A stretch of DNA of 11,360 bases from Candidatus Fermentibacterales bacterium. GTDB lineage: Bacteria; Fermentibacterota; Fermentibacteria; Fermentibacterales; JAFGKQ01. Positions 6,991 through 11,360 of the stretch are shown here, in pieces. A program made the translations under genes and the position numbers. The stretch covers positions 1 to 11,360 of the forward strand of contig JAFGKQ010000200.1 of NCBI GenBank assembly GCA_016928495.1, read 5' to 3'. The notes beneath the pieces are model-generated. The model worked only from the letters and a program-made list of their open reading frames with translations. It was not told the origin of the DNA and ran no database searches. The stretch's first letter is position 1, and each line of letters starts with the position of its first letter.

Positions 6991-8547
6991 TCAGACCTTC
7001 TCCGCTGCGGTCTCGTCCTCGGGCTTCTGGCCGGTATCCACCGAGGGGTCCTGATCGGAGTCGACCACGGGCTCCTGCCAGGGACCTGTCATCCTCGCCA
7101 GCATGACGTCCTCGAGGATGTCGAAGACGGACATCCAGGCATCCTCGTCACCGCTGAAGACAATGGTTGCTTCGTGAGTGAGGGTGCCCTCGGAGACTCC
7201 CAGAGAGGCTTCGAAAGCCCCAATACGCCCGAGAATGACGTCGGCTCCTTCCAGATCCTGCGTCAGCCCGGCAAGCCGCTCTCCGCTTCCAACCAGAATG
7301 AAGGCGGAGCCATCGTCGACCGCGTCGAGACCGAAATCCCTCGCAAGCGAGGGCAGGTCAGTCCCATCGCTCTCGAGATCCTCGAGAGTGCCACCGACGG
7401 TCAGGTAGAGTGCGCCGTCGTGAAGCCCGGCCTGGATCTGGAGGCCGTCCGCGTCCACAGCGAGCGCGAAACGGCCGCCGAACTCGAACCTCTCGAGCTC
7501 CACCGCGCCCGCACCGGAGGCAAGGCCCGAGAGGGTCTCCAGGAGTTGCTCAGCCGCGGCTTCGTCGTTCAGCCCTATGGCGAGGCACCCGGATGGGACT
7601 CCATCCCTCATGCCGGTCAGGCTCACGCAAACGTCTCCCCTGAACAGGCCGACGAAGTCCTCGAGAGACTCGAAGCCCATCATCGCAAGCCCCATCAGGG
7701 CCTCCGGCGGGAGCTCCGAGCCAACGGAGGCGGCGATAGGCTCCATGTCAACGCAGAGCCGGGCCACGGCAATCGTCCCGCCGGGCACGAGCAGCCGTCC
7801 GCCCGAGCCCGGGGACTCGAGGAACGGCGCAACCTCGGCAAAATCAGGGTCCGTGACGTCCGCCGCCATCCTGTAGCTGATCGCCGGGCCGTCACAACCT
7901 GCCGAGAGAAGGAAGGCCGACACGCCCTCGGAAGCGGGGGGCATCCCGTAGATCATGAGATCAGCGCCTGCCATCCCGGCCAGCCCCCTGAACCTCGCGT
8001 AGCCGGGCTCCTCCGACAGAGGGCGGGAGGCCGACTCGACGTCGTCCCTGAAGTCCTCCACGTCATCGTCTCTCTCGCCCATCGCCAGGACGACGTGTCC
8101 TCCCGACTGGAAGACCTCGAGGCCCAGCTCTCCGGGAAGAAGCTGCTCCATGTTCTCCTCGACTTCCCGCAGAGCCTGAGTAGGAAGGTAGAGGGCGATC
8201 ACCTCAGGCTCCTCCGAGTGGCCCATCTCCAGGACCAGCCCCAGCTCGCCCGCTCCGTCCAGGCTGAAGAAGTCGAGCCAGCCCTCCCAGTCGAGAGGGT
8301 CGAAGCCCACGTAGTCCTCGAAGCTCTCCAGGTCGCTCTCGGGAACCAGGTTCATGGACCGGACCCGCTGCATCAGAGCCCCCGCGTCCATCCCGGACAG
8401 GTCGGCGACAACGTAGACGTCGTATCCTTCGGGCATGACGTCGAGAAGCGTCGGTTCCTCTTCCGGTCCGCCACAGGAGCACACGAGCATCGGAACGACG
8501 AGAGACACCACAGCAAACCAGCGAGTGCTCACGAATCGGGTTCTCAT
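6991..8547 (-). CDS. Acidic lipoprotein with two similar halves (DUF3352-like)
   Basis: This is a 518-residue protein with an ATG at 8547 and a GGAGG site at 8556-8560, 8 bases upstream. The leader MRTRFVSTRW then FAVVSLVVPMLVCSC fits a lipoprotein signal, with Cys25 as the lipid-bearing residue (V-C-S at -3 to -1). The mature protein is strongly acidic and ends in a low-complexity acidic tail (about 491-518). Residues about 36-203 and 253-420 appear to be diverged copies of one domain. Each opens with a P.G...VA.L..M strand-helix start, has LESFEDYVGF (73-82) or FESLEDFVGL (292-301) at the matching place, then beta strands (ELGLVLEM / DVCVSLTG) and an E..LL helix. The overall pattern resembles the poorly characterised DUF3352 group; I hold that loosely. 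It is the first gene of the envelope cluster, and its product is probably membrane-anchored in the periplasm. Confidence 0.82.
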   Translation of the reverse strand: MRTRFVSTRWFAVVSLVVPMLVCSCGGPEEEPTLLDVMPEGYDVYVVADLSGMDAGALMQRVRSMNLVPESDLESFEDYVGFDPLDWEGWLDFFSLDGAGELGLVLEMGHSEEPEVIALYLPTQALREVEENMEQLLPGELGLEVFQSGGHVVLAMGERDDDVEDFRDDVESASRPLSEEPGYARFRGLAGMAGADLMIYGMPPASEGVSAFLLSAGCDGPAISYRMAADVTDPDFAEVAPFLESPGSGGRLLVPGGTIAVARLCVDMEPIAASVGSELPPEALMGLAMMGFESLEDFVGLFRGDVCVSLTGMRDGVPSGCLAIGLNDEAAAEQLLETLSGLASGAGAVELERFEFGGRFALAVDADGLQIQAGLHDGALYLTVGGTLEDLESDGTDLPSLARDFGLDAVDDGSAFILVGSGERLAGLTQDLEGADVILGRIGAFEASLGVSEGTLTHEATIVFSGDEDAWMSVFDILEDVMLARMTGPWQEPVVDSDQDPSVDTGQKPEDETAAEKV

Positions 8548-8567
8548 CCGTCAGGCCTCCAGGCTTC

Positions 8568-8593
8568 CGCCCGGCCCCCGAGGGAGCCGGGCG
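8568..8593 (-). terminator. Perfect 8-bp GC hairpin, possible terminator of the oxidoreductase operon
   Basis: CGCCCGGC (8568-8575) pairs perfectly with GCCGGGCG (8586-8593) around a 10-base loop. It lies in the 82-base gap between the stop of the oxidoreductase beta-gamma gene (8630) and the lipoprotein start (8547), a few bases before the latter's ribosome site. There is no T run, so it may only attenuate read-through, or it may affect access to the lipoprotein ribosome site. Confidence 0.42.
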
Positions 8594-8629
8594 TCAGGGT
8601 TGTCGGCTCGAGCGCCGGGGAAGATCCGA

Positions 8630-10102
8630 TCAGCCTCGGGAACGAGCGGCGGCCACGACGTGGTCGTAGCCCGCTCTAACCGCCCTCTCGTTGAGATCGA
8701 GAAGCTCCTTCTTCCCGGGGAAGAGCCTAGGCAGCATGGAGACGACGTCCTCCAGGTCGAAGAGGCCGGTCGCGCCTATGTAGGCGCCAACCGCCACCAT
8801 GCTCTGGACCTTGGTGTTGCCCAGATCATCGGCAAGCTTCGTTATGGGCGCCGCGACCACCGAGATGTCGCCGCGCGTCGGCTCGATCTCGATCAGGGTG
8901 CTGTTGTAGATCAACAGACCACCGGGAACCAGTATCTTTTCGAACCTCTCCATGCTCGGGCGGTTCATGGCTATGACCACAGTAGGCTCGGTGGCCTCCA
9001 CCGCTCCTACCGTGGCCTCCTGGATCTTGACCGAGCAGTTGGCCGTGCCGCCTCTCATCTCGGGGCCATATGAGGGAAGCCAGCTCACGTTGTAACCATA
9101 CTCCATCCCGACGTTCGCAAGCGCGACGCCAATGGAGAGCACGCCCTGGCCACCGAATCCGGCCACCCTGATGGATGGATTGGCGTGCTGGGGGGCAACC
9201 TCCCTGCGCTTGAAGTCGCGCGAGGCGGAAGCTCCCGCGACCTCCTCATCGGATATGAGCCCCAGGAGCCTCTTCACCTCGGTGGGCTCCATGACCGGCA
9301 CGGGTCTGGCTATCGGCTCGCGCTCGTCCGACAGGTCTCTCACGACTCCCAGCGGGAAGGTCGGTATCATCTTCTCGAGTATCCACTTCTGCGCCGCCGG
9401 GCCATCGGTCCTCCACTGGCTCGGGCACATGCTCAGGACCTCGACCAACGAGAAGCCCTTCTTGTCCTTGACGTTCTGGATGGCCTTGCGGATGGCCTGC
9501 CTGGTCTTCCTCATGTTGGGGACGTCGTGGAGCGAGGTCCTGGCAAGGTAGGTCGGGGCGTCGAGGCAGTTCAGGATCTCGACCATCTTGAGGGGGTAGC
9601 CCTCGTTGGCCGGGTTCCTGCCGTAGGGCGACGTGGTCGTCTTCTGCCCGGGCAGCGTCGTGGGGGCCATCTGGCCGCCAGTCATACCGTAGATCGCGTT
9701 GTTCACGAAGACGACGGCGATGTTCTCTCCACGGTTCGCGGCCTGGAGGATGTTGTTGCCGCCTATGGCCGCCAGGTCGCCATCTCCCTGGTAGCTGATG
9801 ACGACCGAGTCCGGGTTGGCCCTCGAGGCGGCGGTTGCGACGGCCGGAGCGCGGCCATGCGCGACCTGCAGGTTGCCCGTGTTGAAATAGTAGTAGAGAA
9901 ACACGCTGCATCCCACGGGGCTTATCATCACGGTTCGCTCGGTGATCTCCATGTCCTCGAGCGCCTCGGCTATGAGCTTGTGAATGATCCCGTGGCCACA
10001 CCCCGGGCAGTAGTGAGTCCTGTCCTTCTCCGGGCCGGGCTTGTGCTTGTAGATCTCCATGAAGCTCGAGGGCTTCCTGAGGACCTTGCTTGCCTTACTC
10101 AT
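8630..10102 (-). CDS. 2-oxoacid:ferredoxin oxidoreductase, fused beta (TPP-binding) and gamma subunits
   Basis: This 490-residue cytosolic protein provides the thiamine pyrophosphate site and the gamma domain of an enzyme that oxidatively decarboxylates 2-oxoacids to acyl-CoA while reducing ferredoxin. Beta part, about residues 1-250: CPGCGHG (Cys32, Cys35), SPVGC (Cys65) and EVLSMCP (Cys226) give the four ligands expected for a [4Fe-4S] cluster. GDGD (106-109) through [12 protein letters not shown] is the TPP-Mg motif. After a charged linker (about 250-308), the gamma part begins with [12 protein letters not shown] (311-322) and has [13 protein letters not shown]. These two parts are usually separate polypeptides. 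The ATG overlaps the alpha stop as ATGA, with GGAGG at 10111-10115. The frame stays open upstream to 10513, but that portion is only a shadow of the alpha gene. Substrate (branched-chain 2-oxoacids or 2-oxoglutarate) is not settled by sequence. Confidence 0.93.
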   Translation of the reverse strand: MSKASKVLRKPSSFMEIYKHKPGPEKDRTHYCPGCGHGIIHKLIAEALEDMEITERTVMISPVGCSVFLYYYFNTGNLQVAHGRAPAVATAASRANPDSVVISYQGDGDLAAIGGNNILQAANRGENIAVVFVNNAIYGMTGGQMAPTTLPGQKTTTSPYGRNPANEGYPLKMVEILNCLDAPTYLARTSLHDVPNMRKTRQAIRKAIQNVKDKKGFSLVEVLSMCPSQWRTDGPAAQKWILEKMIPTFPLGVVRDLSDEREPIARPVPVMEPTEVKRLLGLISDEEVAGASASRDFKRREVAPQHANPSIRVAGFGGQGVLSIGVALANVGMEYGYNVSWLPSYGPEMRGGTANCSVKIQEATVGAVEATEPTVVIAMNRPSMERFEKILVPGGLLIYNSTLIEIEPTRGDISVVAAPITKLADDLGNTKVQSMVAVGAYIGATGLFDLEDVVSMLPRLFPGKKELLDLNERAVRAGYDHVVAAARSRG

Positions 10103-11166
10103 GATCCCGACCTCCAACCCAGTTCGGCAATCCTGTCCAGGACTTCCCTGGCCGACGGGACATTGCCCCCGTATCGCCCGTAGTAGCCGGATCTCACGTC
10201 CGTCCCGCAGAGGGCCAGATTCACGTCGTCGACCATCTGGCCCGTGTTCATCTCCACCGTGAGTATCCCCTTGACGCCTCTGCCGGGAAGCGCGGCGATC
10301 TCCTTCTTCGGGAAGGGAAACAGCGTGATGGGGCGGAACAACCCCAGTCTGGTGCCTTCGGCCCTGGCCATGTCGACGGTGGTCCGCAGAACGCGGCTGG
10401 CGGCTCCGAAGCCGATAACCGCGTACTCCGCGTCGTCCATCATGTACTCCTCGAACATGACCTCCTTCTGCTGCACGAGCTCGTACTTCTTCCTGAGCTG
10501 CTCGTTCCACCATTCCATCTCGTCGTGGGCCAGGTAGATGGAATTGATCAGGTTACGGGTTCCGGCGGTGCCCATCACGGCCCAATCGGACTTATCGGGC
10601 AGGTTCTCGACGGGCTCCGGAAGCTCCACGACCTCCATCATCTGACCGATCACGCCGTCCGTAAGGACGAACACCGGGTTGCGATACCTGTCCGCGAGCT
10701 CGAATGCGTACATGGTCAGGTCGCACATCTCCTGGCAGGAGTTGGGAGCGAGCACGATGGTCCGGTAGTTGCCGTGTCCGCCCCCCTTGACCACCTGGTT
10801 GTAGTCGCCCTGCTCGGGGCCTATGTTGCCCAGACCCGGACCGCCCCTCATGATGTCCACGACAACGCACGGCAGAGCGGAGCCGGCGCAATAGGAGAGC
10901 CCCTCCTGCTTGAGGCTGACGCCGGGGCCGGAGCTGGCGGTCAGGACTCTCTTGCCGCATCCGGCGGCTCCGTAGACCATGTTGATCGCGCCGACCTCGC
11001 TCTCGGCCTGTATGAAGGTCCTCCCCAGCTTCGGGAAGAGCAAGGATGCCCCCTCGGCTATCTCGCTCGCGGGGGTTATGGGATAACCGAAGTAGGCTTC
11101 GCAGCCCGCCAGAAGCGCTCCGTAGACGGCCGCGTGATTGCCTTTCATGAGCATTCTCGTTGCCAT
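10099..11166 (-). CDS. vorB: 2-oxoacid:ferredoxin oxidoreductase alpha subunit, VorB-type
   Basis: This is a 355-residue subunit. The start ATG at 11166 gives [21 protein letters not shown], the expected N-terminus of VorB/KorA alpha chains. A GAGGAGG site (complement at 11174-11180) lies 7 bases upstream. GYPITPASE (27-35) is the classic pyrimidine-domain motif. It is followed by [17 protein letters not shown] (53-69), the [12 protein letters not shown] loop and RGGPGLG (107-113). The C-terminal domain II has [12 protein letters not shown] (304-315). The start shares one base with the ferredoxin-subunit stop (TGATG), and the stop overlaps the next start (ATGA). The gene order delta-alpha-beta/gamma and this N-terminus resemble proteins called 3-methyl-2-oxobutanoate dehydrogenase subunit VorB. 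2-oxoglutarate:ferredoxin oxidoreductase alpha (KorA) is the main alternative. The enzyme would feed reduced ferredoxin to hydrogenase, Rnf or biosynthesis. Confidence 0.93.
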   Translation of the reverse strand: MATRMLMKGNHAAVYGALLAGCEAYFGYPITPASEIAEGASLLFPKLGRTFIQAESEVGAINMVYGAAGCGKRVLTASSGPGVSLKQEGLSYCAGSALPCVVVDIMRGGPGLGNIGPEQGDYNQVVKGGGHGNYRTIVLAPNSCQEMCDLTMYAFELADRYRNPVFVLTDGVIGQMMEVVELPEPVENLPDKSDWAVMGTAGTRNLINSIYLAHDEMEWWNEQLRKKYELVQQKEVMFEEYMMDDAEYAVIGFGAASRVLRTTVDMARAEGTRLGLFRPITLFPFPKKEIAALPGRGVKGILTVEMNTGQMVDDVNLALCGTDVRSGYYGRYGGNVPSAREVLDRIAELGWRSGS

Positions 11167-11360
11167 CAGACGGCCTCCTCTTCGACGTAGCCCTTGAGGT
11201 AGACGCTGATGGCTCCGGGCTCGGGGCAGATGTAGAAGCAGTTGCCGCACCCGATGCACCCCTCGCCGCTGTAGACAGAGGGGTGGTAGCCCTTGGAGTT
11301 CAGGGCCTCGGATATGGAGAGAACGCCGGAGGGGCATGCCGGCACGCACAAGCCGCATCC
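11166..11360 (-). CDS. 2-oxoacid:ferredoxin oxidoreductase delta subunit, 2x[4Fe-4S] ferredoxin domain, partial
   Basis: The 5' end lies beyond the right edge; the last 64 residues are visible. The segment opens inside the first cluster motif ([12 protein letters not shown]) and carries a complete second one ([16 protein letters not shown]), i.e. CxxCxxCxxxCP. The two clusters would carry electrons from the TPP site to external ferredoxin. The protein ends in a short acidic tail (EEEAV), and its TGA shares one base with the alpha ATG. In this family a small delta ferredoxin subunit is commonly the first gene of the operon, so the operon promoter should lie just outside the window. A GCV-type Cys before the edge would complete the first motif. 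Confidence 0.93.
   Translation of the reverse strand, partial: GCGLCVPACPSGVLSISEALNSKGYHPSVYSGEGCIGCGNCFYICPEPGAISVYLKGYVEEEAV

Noticed and set aside
6811-8679. A 622-codon open frame on the plus strand opposite the lipoprotein gene
   Set aside because: It is antisense to a gene with a clear leader, ribosome site and operon context. Its translation is low-complexity, rich in Arg, Gly, His and Pro, as expected for the mirror of GC-rich codons, and shows no domain.
9185-10183. A 332-codon plus-strand open frame opposite the beta-gamma oxidoreductase gene
   Set aside because: It is antisense to an enzyme with unmistakable catalytic motifs, and is compositionally a shadow.
10103-10513. A 137-codon N-terminal extension of the beta-gamma protein
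   Set aside because: It overlaps the alpha gene in another frame. Family homology, GGAGG and the ATGA overlap all place the start at 10102.
11167-11358. A 64-codon N-terminal extension of the alpha subunit
   Set aside because: It is a shadow of the ferredoxin subunit; the true [10 protein letters not shown] start is at 11166 with a strong ribosome site.

Overview
The window is GC-rich and compact. It carries seven protein-coding genes plus one N-terminal gene fragment; all but one lie on the minus strand. No gene-free stretch exceeds about 200 bases, and I see no tRNA, rRNA, CRISPR array or mobile element. The gene content suggests an anaerobic or fermentative, diderm (outer-membrane-bearing) bacterium. 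It has a multi-subunit 2-oxoacid:ferredoxin oxidoreductase, beta-barrel-like secreted proteins with short N-terminal signal peptides, and a lipoprotein. The combination resembles uncultured FCB-type or other candidate-phylum genomes, but I cannot assign a phylum from the sequence alone.

Layout in order of minus-strand transcription (right to left). (1) 11360-8630: an operon for a thiamine-pyrophosphate-dependent 2-oxoacid:ferredoxin oxidoreductase. It runs from a ferredoxin-type delta subunit (5' end outside the window) to a VorB-like alpha subunit to a single polypeptide joining the beta (TPP-binding) and gamma subunits. The junctions overlap (TGATG, then ATGA), so translation is probably coupled. 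(2) 8547-4648: an envelope cluster made of an acidic lipoprotein with two similar halves, followed 17 bases later by a 370-residue predicted outer-membrane beta-barrel protein. After a 100-base gap containing a strong RNA hairpin comes a second, paralogous 370-residue barrel protein. (3) 4184-4627, the only plus-strand gene: nucleoside diphosphate kinase (ndk), with a good sigma70-type promoter and a TTG start. It converges on the barrel gene, with a hairpin at the junction. (4) 3993-286: a very long cytoplasmic multi-PAS/GAF protein with the architecture of a hybrid sensor histidine kinase, in which nearly every catalytic position appears to be lost. It overlaps by 4 bases (GTGA) with (5) the start of an ABC-2/NatB-type transporter permease that runs off the left edge.

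The most unusual item is the degenerate hybrid kinase: an intact, very long reading frame whose phospho-His, ATP-binding and phospho-Asp positions are replaced, translationally coupled to a transporter permease. The oxidoreductase and ndk are ordinary housekeeping genes. The lipoprotein and paired barrel proteins are uncharacterised, and I offer no function beyond envelope location.
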